The translations under genes and the position numbers were made by a program. A model generated the notes under the pieces. The model was given only the letters and a program-made list of their open reading frames with translations. It searched no databases and was not told the origin of the DNA. 64,000 bases of DNA from Heracleum sosnowskyi (Eukaryota; Streptophyta; Magnoliopsida; Apiales; Apiaceae): assembly GCA_030848705.1 (NCBI GenBank), contig CM061238.1, positions 29,356,655-29,420,654 of the forward strand. The letters run 5' to 3'. Positions 1 through 11,121 of this stretch are shown here, piece by piece; the first letter of the stretch is position 1, and every line of letters begins with the position of its first letter.

Positions 1-2
1 GG

Positions 3-1025
3 ATCCCGATAATCAACTTGGATCCACCGGCAAGAAGAACCAAGAGGGCTGAAGCCTCAAGGGGTGATCCTAGTATTTTGTTGCCCCTAGGAGATCCTGA
101 TGATCTTACACCACCGTTTACTCAAGACATCATGAAAGCCACCATATCCAGAAAATTCAAGATGCCGACAATCAAGGCTTATGATGGAACGGGGGATCCC
201 GCAAATCATGTAAGGACCTTCTCCAATGCACTGCTGTTGCAGCCAACCAATGATGCGGTCAAGTGTAGGGCGTTTCCGCAAACCTTGGCAGGCATGGCCC
301 AACGCTGGTATAGCCGTTTACCTCCCAACTCTATTGGGTAATTCAAGGAACTAAGCAAGGCTTTCATCAATCAGTTCATCAGTGAAAGGGTGCATGAGAA
401 AAGTTCTGCATCACTCATGACAATCCGGCAAGGGCAGAATGAGGCCCTAAGGGACTACATCAATCGATTCACTCGAGAGGCTTTAAAAGTCCCGGATTTA
501 GAGGACAGAGTGGCTATGATAGCCCTGCAACAAGGAACCACTGATGACCACTTCAAACGGTCGTTAGCTAAACATCCACCCGAGAGCATGCTACAGCTCC
601 AAGATAGAGCCGAAAAGTATATCAAGGCTGAAGAAAGCATGAGAAAGTATGAACCCACTACTGGCGGTAGTGGAAACTCAAAGAAAAGAAAAGAAACTCA
701 GGAGTACGACGTTAAGGAAAAGTTCCCCCGAACATCAAAGGATTCTGATTCTCCACCTAAGAAAGGTAATTTTGGGCCAAAGTTTACAGAATATGCAAGA
801 TTGAATACTCCCAGGAGTCAAATTCTGATGGAGATAGCCAAGGAAGAAGATCTCAAATGGCCGAAGCCAATGAGGGCTGATTTGTCCAAACGAAACCAAA
901 ATCAGTTTTGTCGGTTCCACAAAGAAGTCGGTCATGACACTGACTATTGTAGGCAATTGAAAGATGAGATTGAGTTTCTGATACGAAGAGGAAAACTCAG
1001 TAAGTTCACTAAGGATGGAAGCTAA
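3..1025 (+). pseudogene. gag: Gypsy gag polyprotein, 5' truncated by window, two in-frame stops
   Basis: The gag capsid-like region of the Tat element packages the element RNA in the virus-like particle. The reading frame is open from the first bases, so its start lies upstream. The retrotransposon gag signature is visible around the motif QTLAGMAQRWYSRLPPNSI. A TAA at 339-341 interrupts the frame, which then continues in the same phase to a second TAA at 1023-1025. Near the end is a zinc-knuckle-like stretch (CRFHKEVGHDTDYC). After the second stop the same phase stays open into the protease segment, so both stops look like point mutations in one long gag-protease frame. Confidence 0.85.
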
Positions 1026-1739
1026 GGGAGCCAAAGGGGAAATTATGAAAGGAAGGATTATGACAGAAGGGACAACGATCGAGATCGGAATCCCAAGCCC
1101 CGAGGGCTAGTAATTAACATGATTTTCGGAGGGCCAACTGTTGCTGGGTCCTCCCGAAACTCAAGAAAAGCTTATGCCCGAGAGGTAATGACTGTGGTTG
1201 GAGAAGCACCAAAGCGTGCCAGAACAGAAGTGTCAATAGGCTTTGATGATTCAGACTTGGAAGGGGTGAAGTTCCCCCACGATGACCCTCTAGTCATCAT
1301 ACCTATGATTGGCAATTCCGAGACAAAGAGAGTCCTGGTCGACAATGGAGCCTCAGTGGACATCTTGTTCCACGATGCCTTTATCAAGATGGGTTACACT
1401 GATTCTCAGTTAACACCCTCGAATATGCCCATATATGGATTCAATGGAGTGGAATCAAAGGTGGAAGGTACCATCCAACTCCCAATGACCATGGGGCAAG
1501 GAATGAATACATCCACTCAGATGTTGAACTTCATAGTTATAAAGGCAAATTCGACCTACAATGCAATCCTAGGGAGGACTGGTCTTTATGCGTTTAAGGC
1601 TGTTGCCTCATCTTACCATCTGAAAATCAAATTCCCCACGAGGAATGGAATTGGTGAAGAACGGGGAGACCAAAAGATGGCTAGAAGCTGTTATGTAGCC
1701 GCATTAAGGCCTGATGGAATCGGGGGCAGGTTCTCCTAA
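1026..1739 (+). pseudogene. Gypsy retropepsin-like protease segment
   Basis: Aspartic protease that would cleave the gag-pol polyprotein. The active-site region is LVDNGASVDILF, the DNG[AS] form usual in Tat/Athila-type plant elements in place of DTG/DSG. A hydrophobic ILGRTGL motif near the end matches the retropepsin flap-to-C-terminal region. It continues in the gag phase after the TAA at 1023-1025 and ends at a TAA at 1737-1739. The polymerase begins nine bases further on in another phase. Such a gag-pol boundary can be a programmed frameshift or mutational, and I cannot tell which. Confidence 0.8.
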
Positions 1740-1747
1740 TTGAAGAC

Positions 1748-4510
1748 ATGAATACAAGTGACAATGAAGACAGAAGAGGGAAACCAGCTGAGGACTTAGT
1801 CCCAATTCCCTTAGTCCCAGGTGAGCCAGAGAAGGTGACATATGTTGGAGCACTACTACCTGAGCCATTGAAAAGCAAACTCATATCTTTTCTTCAAGAA
1901 AATAATGACGTTTTTGCTTGGACAGCGGCTGACATGCCAGGGATTGATCCCCAATTGATAACTCACAAGTTGAATGTAGATCCTGAAAGAAAGACGGTGA
2001 AACAAAAGAAGAGAAATTTTGCTCCAGAAAGACAAGAGGCCATTAAACAAGAAGTTGAAAAGCTTCTAGAGACCGGGTTCATTGAGGAAATCCAATTCCC
2101 AGAATGGTTGGCTAACCCCGTAATGGTCAAAAAGGCCAATGGAAAATGGAGGATGTGTGTGGACTTCACTGACTTGAATGATGCATGTCCTAAGGATTGT
2201 TTTCCCTTACCAAGGATTGACGCATTGATAGATGCTACATCTGGACACGAGATGCTCAGCTTTATGGATGGCTTCAGTGGATACAACCAAATCAAAATGC
2301 ACAAGGATGACATCTCCAAGGTATCATTCATCACTGACTTTGGTGTTTTCTGTCATCTAGTCATGGCATTTGGACTTAAGAATGCAGGGGCAACCTACCA
2401 AAGATTGGTGAACAAAATTTTTGGACACCTAATTGGAAAAACCATGGAGGTCTACGTAGATGACATGTTAGTCAAGAGCCTCGATAAAGCCGATCACATT
2501 GAGCACCTCCGAGAGGCATTTGAAGTGCTGAGGCACTACAAGATGATGTTAAATCCAGCAAAGTGTGCCTTTGGTGTAGGCTCGGGAAAGTTTTTAGGCC
2601 TGATGGTTTCCAAGAGAGGAATCGAGGCCAATCCCGACAAAATCAAAGCGATTCTAGACATGGAATCACCAAAGACTGTCAAGGATGTCCAAAAACTAAC
2701 GGGAAGAGTGGCAGCATTGGGAAGATTCGTCTCCAAGTCAGGAGAGAAGTGCTTCTCTTTCTTTAAAGCACTCAAGAAAGTGAAAAATTTTGAATGGACG
2801 ACTGAAAGTCAAGAGGCCTTTGAGGCCCTGAAGAAATACATGGTTGAGGCACCGCTGTTGGCAAAACCCAAGCCAGGGGAAATTCTCTATCTGTACTTGG
2901 CGGTCTCTAGCACAGCCCTTGGAGCCGTTTTGGTAAAAGAGGAGTTAAAGGTTCAGAAACCCATCTACTATGTGAGCAAGATCCTACATGGGGCAGAAAT
3001 AAACTACTCAACGATTGAGGAGTTTGCCTTAGCCTTGATAATGGCCACAAGAAAGCTACGCCCATACTTCCAGGCTCACAAGATAGAGGTCTTGACTGAT
3101 CAACCTCTAAGAAACATCTTGCATAGCCCTCAAGTTAGTGGAAGATTGATCAAATGGGCCATTGAATTGGGTGAATTCGACATCAAGTATAAGCCTCGAA
3201 CGGCCATAAAAGCTCAAGCACTTGCTGACTTCATGGTAGAATGCACCATTGACAACCAAGAAGTCGGGGGGCAGGAAGTAATAATGGAAGACAAGAAAGA
3301 TCAAGAAATGGACTTCAAAGAATATTGGGTGCTTTATTTTGATGGAGCATCAAAAACAAAATCAAGCGGAGCTGGTTTAGTGCTACAAAGTCCTGATGGA
3401 TTCCTCATTGAGTATGCACTAAAACTTGACTTCCCAACGACAAACAATGAGGGTGAGTATGAAGCTCTGATAGCTGGCTTAGGGCTGGCTAGAGCCTTGA
3501 GGGTCAAAACCCAGAAAGTATGTGGAGACTCGAGGCTAGTGGTTTCCCAAGTAAATGGGGAATTTGAGGCCAGAGATGAAGTCATGGCCAAGTACTTGAA
3601 ACTTGTCAAGGCCATCATGACACAATTTGATGAATGCTATGTGGAGCACATTCCAAGGGAAGAGAACGTGAAGGCTGATGCCCTGTCTAAGTTTGCTTCT
3701 TCCGAAATTGAAAACTATGCAGGGAGTGTATACTTCCAAGTCTTGAAGACCCCAAGCATCAACGGAAAGTTGGTAGCACCCATTGATGTTGGCAGCTGTT
3801 GGATGGATCCCATCAAAGCTCATCTGGAAACTGGGTGGCTACCCAGCGATACCTCAGAAGCACGAAAGCTGTATGTGAGAGCACTAAGGTATACCCTGAT
3901 TGAGGGACTCCTATACAAGAAGTCTTTCATCATTCCATATCTGAAATGTTTGAGACCTCAAGAGGCAGAATTGGCCCTAAAGGAAGTGCATGAAGGAATC
4001 TGTAGGCAACACTTGGGGGGCAGAGCCCTTGCTCATAAAGTCACCCGCCTAGGTTTCTATTGGCCAAGCATGCTTGTTGATGCTAAAAGCTATGTAAAGA
4101 AGTGTGAACGGTGCCAAAAACATGCACCAGTGGTTAGACAACCACCAGAGATGATGACATCCATTAACTCACCTATCCCCTTTGCTATGTGGGGAATGGA
4201 TATACTTGGGCCATTTCCAATGGCAAGTGCTCAAAGAAAGTTTTTGATAGTAGCAATCGACTACTTCACCAAGTGGATTGAGGCTAAACCCTTAGCCAAG
4301 ATAACCACCAAGCAAGTGATGCACTTCTTCTGGGAAAATGTGATATGCAGGTATGGAATTCCACGATTCCTGGTTACGGACAATGGAACTCAATTCAACA
4401 ATGATGAGTTCAAGAAATATTGTGATGAGAATGATATCAAGTTGCGCTTCACTTCTGTTGCCCATCCTCAAGCAAATGGGCAAGCTGAAGTTGCAAATCA
4501 ATTATCCTAG
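1748..4510 (+). pseudogene. pol: Gypsy pol: RT, RNase H, second RNase H, integrase (frameshifted)
   Basis: 920-residue reading frame of the Tat pol gene. Reverse transcriptase spans roughly residues 95-290, with catalytic YVDD at 236-239. The first RNase H follows at about 375-490. A second, archaeal-type RNase H starts near residue 530 (LYFDGAS) and ends at about 660, as in Tat elements. The integrase zinc domain (paired His and Cys near 748-795) precedes the DDE core, with Asp about 818, Asp about 877 and Glu about 914. The frame breaks just after the catalytic Glu, where one base appears to be missing near 4499-4502, giving a TAG at 4508-4510. The integrase C-terminus continues in another phase. 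Confidence 0.9.
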
Positions 4511-5031
4511 ATGGACTGAAGAAAAGAGTTGAGCGCTCCAGAAACACTTGGGTAGACGAATTGCTCCCCATACTGTGGGCATATCGTACTACTTGTAAAG
4601 TCACCACTGGAGCTACCCCCTTCTTGCTGGCATATGGGGCAGAGGCAGTGGTTCCAGTGGAGATTACTCACACATCTCCAAGAGTTGAGGCTTATGAACC
4701 AGAAGAAAATGAAGAAGGCTTGAGGCTAGCTTTAGATCTAATTGACGAAGTTAGAGATGAGGCAAACGCCAAGATAGTTGAACATCAAAAGAAGGCATTT
4801 TTCTACTACAACCTTAGGGTTAAAGAAAGGTTCTTTCGTCAAGGAGACTTGGTTCTCAGAAAGATTGAAGCATCCGGAGTTGGACAAAAAGGGAAGTTGG
4901 CCCCAAATTGGGAAGGACCATATCGCGTCAAGAACGTATTTGGTCGAGGCTCATACAAGCTAGAAACCCTTGAAGGGCATGAGGTGCCAAGGACTTGGCA
5001 TGCCTCCAATTTGAAAATTTATTATGTTTAA
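4511..5031 (+). pseudogene. Gypsy integrase C-terminal part after frameshift
   Basis: This is the continuation of integrase in a new phase. It holds the conserved LLPILWAYRTT segment, the TGATPF motif and the AYGAEAVVPVEI stretch found after the DDE core of Ty3/Gypsy integrases. It ends with the GPYRVKNVFGRGSYKLETLEG region typical of the C-terminal chromatin-binding part. The TAA stop at 5029-5031 ends the sense coding region. Without the single-base break it would be one protein with the preceding frame. Confidence 0.85.
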
Positions 5032-5346
5032 GGTGTTTCCTAGGAGGACTCACTACTATGAATAAGGTTTGATAAAACCAACCCAAGTTCTTAAGCTTGG
5101 ATACTATGTAAGGGTTGATCCCATTTTCAAGTTATGAATAAATTCAGTATTTTCATGTTTTAAAGCTTATATACTATGAGTGTTGACAAACATTCAAGAA
5201 GCAAGAAAACAACACAAGCCATGAGTGGCCACAATATATAAATAAAAACTTAAATAAGAGTTAAGTTAAGCCCGTAGGCCAAAAGTACATCAATACTGGT
5301 AAAAGCCAAGAAAGGCCATAAACAAGAACTACAAAAGAAACTACAT
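5032..5346 (+). other. Spacer between pol and antisense ORF
   Basis: AT-rich noncoding stretch inside the Gypsy element. I see no ORF, tandem repeat or RNA gene. It probably holds the 3' untranslated part of the antisense gene. Confidence 0.5.
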
Positions 5347-7171
5347 CTAATCTGCCTTGTCCTCCTCCTCATCATCCTCTCCGGAGTGAGTGGCAGCATA
5401 ATCATCCCCGGTAGTCGTACCAGGTGGAGAAGTATGATCCAGGTCTAAGATCCTGTCATCCTCCTCCATGTCGTCCTCTCCAGCCAAAGCCAACTCCAAA
5501 GGAGTAGGAAGGTAAGGGCTTGGAAAATCAGAGATGGTGAGAGATACAGGCATCTTCTCCAACACAGCAGCAAGAGCGCCATCCCATCCCTTAGTATACT
5601 GAACTGGGAAGAGGAGCTCGTCATGCTTATCACTCAAGTCCTCGTACTCCTTGGAGTCAAGGTACTCGTCGATAAAGTCATCCTTGCCTTTCCTCAAAGA
5701 CACCAGCTCAGCCTGGGAATCGGCCAACTCCTTCTCCTTCCTAGCCAATGTCGCCTTCAGCGAGCCCACCTCCTCTTGGGACTTCTCAAACTTGCCTTGG
5801 TTGGCCTCAGAAGATGAGCGCCAAGCCTTGGCTTGAAAGAGAGCCCCTTGGTAGTTGGCATTAACCTACAAGCAAGTTACAAGTCAAAATACTTAAACTT
5901 GAAACATGTTAAAAACTACAAAGGAAAGAAGGAGAAAAATACTTACAGCAGCCATAGCTTGGGATCCAGCATGCTCCACCCCCTCAATGGTGGAGTTGGA
6001 CACAAAATCCTGGTAATCACAAGGAGTCGGGGAGTGATAAGACCACTCCACAGCGTGCTTGGACACTCCCACCACAGTGTCCTTCTTCCTAAGACCCCAG
6101 TTGGGGCGCCAAACTGCACTCTTGGCCGATGAAGGCCCCTCCACCTCCTCAGTAAGGTCCACATGGGGCCGTATAAAAGCTGGAACACTGGAAGCACGAG
6201 GGTCCTTCCCTCCCAAACGTGCCCTCTTCATCCTTGCTGTCTCCCCATCTTCGGGCTCGTTGGTCTTATTAATAAAGACCGCAGCTGCAAAAAACACAAG
6301 GAAAGAAACAGTTGGTATAAGACAATCTTAAATAAACAAAGGAAAATATGAGGTGAGAATTACCCTTATCAGAAACGTTTGAAAGTCCCAAGGACTTAAG
6401 CTGGAACTCGTCCAGGAGCACCCAAGCCAATGTGGCATAATCATCCTTTGTAAGCTCAGCATATGCATGGGCCTCCTCATCATTCAGGATGATATTACTA
6501 GGGCTACCATCTGAAACCCTACTAAAGGAACTACGAAAAAGGGTGCCCCAATCCCCTCCTTCCCAAATCAAATACATAAACTCCTCTTTCCATTTTGGGT
6601 TATTATCTGGAATGGATTTAGGGTGAAATATGGGGGGAGTGGAAGGACGGTGGTTGATATAAACCCAACCCAAAGTAACGGCTGAACTATTCTTAAACTG
6701 GAAAATTTTCCTAAACAAAGCTACAGATAAAGGAAAATTGTTCTTCAAACAAAGAACAATGAAACATATAATGATTCTCCAGGCGTTTGGAGGAAGTTGG
6801 CAAGGGTTAATCCCAACATCAGCCAAAAGCCTGGGAATAAACTCATGGAAAGGGAACCTGAGTCCCGCGACAATGGCATCCTTATAAATGCATAAAGCAT
6901 CAGGACGCCAATGGCAAGAACGGTCCCCTGGGCCGGCTGGAACTAACCTATAGGGAGACTTAATCCTATACATCTTGTTATAGTCCCTAATTAAATCGAT
7001 TTCGTGAAATTTGTTACTACAATCGAATGAATCTAAGTGTGACACAGAAGGATATTCATCACTACGTTCTAAAACCATATCTTGAAGTGACATATGAGGA
7101 GAATGAATGATGATACCTCTCTTAGAAGCTTTGTTCATTTTCTGAAGGCGTTGAGCAGCTTTGTCAGACAT
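5347..7171 (-). CDS. Antisense ORF of Tat Gypsy element, three exons (Transposase_28-like)
   Basis: Protein of unknown function encoded opposite to gag-pol. The ATG is at 7171-7169; the reading frame opens further upstream without another ATG. Exons read 7171-6364, 6284-5947 and 5865-5347. The first intron is GTAATT...TTTTTTGCAG and the second is GTAAGT...CTTGTAG, and phases join cleanly. The N-terminal 270 residues match the plant gypsy-type transposon protein family (Pfam Transposase_28-like: SPYRLVPAGPGDR, ADVGINPCQLPPNAWR). Exon 3 encodes a Glu/Lys-rich coiled-coil-like segment and an acidic tail. Tat elements are known for such antisense ORFs, but their role is not established. The frame is intact here although gag-pol is broken. 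Splice sites are my inference. Confidence 0.7.
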
Positions 7172-7214
7172 CTTCAAATCTTCAAAATCTTCAAAGAAAT
7201 CTCCAGAAAAGCTT

Positions 7215-7380
7215 CGAAAAAACCCAGAAATCTTCAAATGATGAAGATGGAAACCCAGAAATCTTCAAGTGATGAAGATTAAAACCCAGAAATCTTCAAA
7301 TGATGAAGATGGAAACCCAGAAATCTTCAAAGAATGAATATGAAAACCCAGGAATCTTCAAAAGATGAAGATTTATCCCA
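7215..7380. repeat. Short tandem array, about 36-bp unit
   Basis: Four to five imperfect copies of a unit containing AACCCAGAAATCTTCAA followed by a GATGAAGAT segment. It lies directly upstream of the antisense gene start, so it would fall in that gene's 5' leader or promoter. Confidence 0.75.
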
Positions 7381-7749
7381 GAAAAACGAGATCACCACCG
7401 TACAAAAACTCGCCGGGAATCGCCTTACCACGGAATAAAAGAGAGAAAAAACTATGAAGACTAGAGAGAAATTTTCGGAGGAAAAGAAGTATGAAGTGAA
7501 GAGAATAGTGAAAAATCACTCTTATATAGACAAAGTGACTGGAAACCGAACCGGTTAAGGAAGGGCAACCGTTTATAGCCAGTAAGGCCCATAAAATCCA
7601 TTTTTGGATTACAAAGGCAAAAGCCCAAATAAATTAAAATCTCAGGCAAAATCGAAGCCCAAATCAAATAAGGCCCAAGGCTGGAAAGATTTAAGTCCAA
7701 ATTAAAATTGGACTATTCAAAATCCAAAAATAAATCTTGGAATAAAACC

Positions 7750-8870
7750 AAGGTAAAAACAAAATTGAGGTCGAAAAGACCCTTGATCGACATCGAAGGC
7801 TTGAAGTCGAAAGTATATGGAAAATTGAGGTCGTATCACTCGATCTCACTCCTAAATAAAGCTAAAAAATTAAAGATCTAAGGTCTAAAAGACCCAAAAT
7901 CGAGGTCGTACGGCCCAAGTCGAAAATACACACGAATTTGAGGTTGTATCCATCGACTTCGCACCAAAAGCAAGTCAAAAATTAAAAATTCCAGGTCGAA
8001 AAGACCCTAGATCGAAGTCGAGAGATTGAGATCGAAAGTACACAATAAATCGAGTTCGTGTCCCACGACCTCATACTGAAATAAGGTCGAAAACAGAGGA
8101 TTCGAGGTCGAAAGAACGAGGTCGAAAATGACCCAGAAAGCGAGGTCTAAACAATCGACCTCACGACGAGTACAGGTCGAAAATGACCCAAAGAATAAAG
8201 TCTATTTTGACCTAGAAAAAATGAGGTCGTAGAGACATGGAGTCGAGATCGAACAAACGAGATCGAAAATACATGAGAAATCGAGGTCGTATTATACGAC
8301 CTCGTACCAAAATAAAGTCAGGAAATCAGAAATTCCTGGTCGAAAAATGGTTAGTTGAAGTCGAAAACAAGGTCGAATAAACACGAGGATGAAATCGAGC
8401 AAACGAGATCGAAAATGTATGGGAAATCGAGGTCGAAACATACGACCTCGTACCAAAATAAAGTCAGGATAACTAAAGAAATCCTGGTCGAAAACACATA
8501 GAATCGAAGTCGACACCGTGATGTCGAAATTGACCTATAAGCCGAGATCGAAATAAACGACCTCACGACCAATCGAGGTCGAAGGTATACTAGGAACAAG
8601 GTCGACAATGACTTAAGATTCGAGGTCGACAATGGCTTACAATTCGAGGTCGAAAACATACTGAGTCGAGGTCGAACAGGTGAGGTCGAAAAAGACCTGG
8701 GATTCCTGGTCGACAGCTTCGACCTCACAACAGTTTGAGCTCAAATTCCAGGTCGAAATCCTGGTCGAATTTGTACTAATTCCAGGTCGAAATCCTGGTC
8801 GAATTTGTACTAATTCCAGGTCGAATTCCTGGTCGAAAATAACCTAGTTTGTGGTCAAAAAACGCCCTAA
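7750..8870. repeat. Degenerate GAGGTCGAAA array
   Basis: About 1.1 kb packed with GGTCGA/TCGACC hexamers, most inside a GAGGTCGAAA context. Spacing is irregular over most of it. Near 8750-8845 it resolves into three clean tandem copies of a 34-bp unit holding CCAGGTCGAAATCCTGGTCG. It lies between the antisense ORF and the 3' LTR. No coding frame is credible here; the ORFs that appear are by-products of the repeat. Confidence 0.8.
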
Positions 8871-8938
8871 AAATAGAAAATTTTGGAAAAAATGCGCCGT
8901 AACTTCTACGAAAACCCCAAGGATATTTTCCCAGAAGT

Positions 8939-8949
8939 TGGGGGGCAAA
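8939..8949 (+). other. Polypurine tract of Gypsy element
   Basis: The purine run TTGGGGGGCAAA lies immediately before the LTR TG. This is the usual plus-strand primer site of Gypsy elements. Confidence 0.75.
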
Positions 8950-9455
8950 TGATATGGTCAGAAAAGTAATTATAGAAATATAATTAACGGTCCAATGAAA
9001 AGGCTCGATATTTAATGCCCACATCCCTAATTATTCATTAATTACGAAATTAATGAATAGGGAAAATATACAGCTCATTAAAAGAGCCCAAATTATGGAA
9101 ATCTTATCAAAGAAGGATCCGGAATCCCAATTAAAGGCAATTAATGAGTCATAACCTTTATCAACAAGGAAGAGACTTCTCCAGCAAGAAATACGATGTT
9201 TATCCAATATCAAAAAGGAGACTTAATCGCTAAGACTCCTAAACATACCATAAATACTAGGCTCCAGACGCCTATATAAGGTCCTTGATCCTACAATCAG
9301 AACTACGTCTTTGGCTTGATTCTCAATAACGATTTGAGATACGTAGGCATCTTGTGAGGACCAATTTAGTCCGGAAACACGAGTGCAGCCATTAAAGCTC
9401 GAAAGCTCATTAATCCAAGAAATTAATATACAAGTACGTTTTTTAATCCACAACA
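8950..9455 (+). repeat. 3' LTR of Gypsy element
   Basis: LTR of about 506 bp, starting TGATATGG after the polypurine tract and ending CCACAACA. A TATA box (TATATAAG, 9273-9280) lies about two-thirds in, marking the U3/R boundary region. The end is inferred from the CA dinucleotide and the sequence change to AT repeats. The partner LTR is outside the window, so the boundaries cannot be checked by comparison. Confidence 0.7.
9273..9280 (+). promoter_or_regulatory. TATA box in Gypsy LTR
   Basis: TATATAAG in the LTR, positioned as a U3 core promoter. Confidence 0.55.
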
Positions 9456-9552
9456 TATATATATATATATAGTCTCACTCCAATAGAAACCACTTTAGAA
9501 TAGAAACTAGAAACTAAATTTACTTTTTCTATTTTTGTTTAAATTTTAACAT

Positions 9553-10155
9553 CAGTGTTCTAAAAGTCGGCGATTAATCGGGATTAGTCGCCGATTAATC
9601 GCTAGACGGCGGGCCACCGAACTGATTAAGCGAAAATCGATCAATTAATTGTTTTTTCAGAAAAACGGTCAAAAATCGGCTGAATCGGTCAAAAATCGGA
9701 TTAATCAGTAAAAAATCGGGATAATTATTAAAAAAATATAAATATTTAAAATTAAAAAAAATTAATTAAAAATTTAAAAGGTAGAAACTTAATTAAACAA
9801 TAGGAAAAAACATTATTTTTGTACATATAATTATAATTTTATATGCCTAAATCGTAAATTCTCTTAATTTTTCCTCTTAAATTGATCTCTAATTGAAAAG
9901 TTAAACCTTCAAACTTTTATTTATTACAATTATATAATATTTTTAACATATTTGCATAAATATATGATAATAACATATGTTTAGTTGAAATAACGAAACA
10001 ATTATATATATAAATATAAATGTATATAAAAAATATTATTAAATTTATTCTGATTAATGATTCGATTAATCATTCCGATTAATCCCTGATTACCCGATTA
10101 ATCCCTGGACGATGCCTTCACCGATTAACTCTGATTCCCGCTTTTTACAACACTG
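9553..10155. mobile_element. hAT-superfamily MITE, 603 bp
   Basis: Non-coding element with imperfect inverted ends: CAGTGTTCTAAAAGTCGG on the left, and a right end that reads CAGTGTTGTAAAAAGCGG on the other strand. It is flanked by a perfect 8-bp target duplication TTTAACAT (9545-9552 and 10156-10163), the hallmark of hAT insertion. Subterminal regions are full of CGATTAATC-type motifs on both strands; the centre is AT-rich. Confidence 0.92.
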
Positions 10156-10407
10156 TTTAACATCAATAAATAAATAAATTTATAAGAATACATAAATATA
10201 TGCGTACTATATATTTTGTATCCGTACTTAGATCTGAAATCACTTAAAAACTAGATCTAAAATACAATCACCAATTCGAATTACAAAATCACAAATATGT
10301 ATTTGAGAATTCACAAATTTAGAATACTAAAATCACTAAGAATTAAGATGGTGTGTATACACCATTATACCACCTCGGCATCTCCTACCTCATCATCGTC
10401 AACATTC

Positions 10408-10975
10408 CACTACAAGAAATCTGGCAATAGACGACACCTATCAGACAACACCCATGGAAAAAAGTGTTGCCCGAAATGATCAGACAACTGTTATTTTCCT
10501 GCAAAAAATCGTATTGTGTAATCCAACATTCACACAATGGGCCAAAACAGGGGTGTTGTGTAAATGCATAAGTATTTTTAAGATCAGACAAGCCTTAGCA
10601 AATAAGTGTTGTGTAAATGCCTGCAACACAATATCCAGGAAAACCGTTGTTGTATTCAGACAAGTGTTTTTAGGTATGTTGTCTAATTATAAGTCATACA
10701 ATATGTTATTCAAAGTGTTGTGTGACAGTGAACCAACACACAACATTTTTTAGAAATATTATGTGAATGAAGCATAGACAATACTTCGTAAAAAGTATTG
10801 TTAGAATGAGACAAGTGGTTTCCAATGTGGTATTGTGTAATGATATTTAACACAAGTGCTTTACATAGTGTTGTATGATCTTAATCCAACACACAACAGG
10901 TTCTGGCCTATTGTGTGTTTCACCTCATACAAGTGTCTTCTGTTTAAAACTGTTGTCTGATGAACTGTACATGAA
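10408..10975. repeat. CACTA left subterminal repeat region
   Basis: Repeated CAGACAAC and GTGTTGT motifs in both orientations within about 570 bp of the left end. In En/Spm such subterminal repeats bind the TNPA-type protein; the same role here is inference. Confidence 0.8.
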
Positions 10976-11121
10976 AAATATATATTTAAAAGATGACTAA
11001 CCTACCAAATTGGCATCCAACAAATCAACAAAGGCCAAACAGAAGAACTTCTGAACAAACCAACCAACAATCTATCAAGAGTTATAGTTACAAATTAAAG
11101 AGCACAAATTAATTTATTACA

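Larger units (their letters stand above)
1..9455 (+). mobile_element. Ty3/Gypsy LTR retrotransposon, Tat lineage, 5' end outside window
   Basis: This is the 3' part of a Gypsy element, running from inside gag to the end of the 3' LTR. The order is gag, protease, RT, RNase H, a second RNase H, integrase, an antisense ORF, a repeat array, a polypurine tract and the LTR. The second RNase H domain between RNase H and integrase, and the antisense ORF between pol and the 3' LTR, are established marks of the Tat/Ogre/Retand lineage. The coding strand holds several in-frame stops and frameshifts, so this copy is not autonomous. The 5' LTR, primer site and left target duplication lie outside the window. 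Confidence 0.9.
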
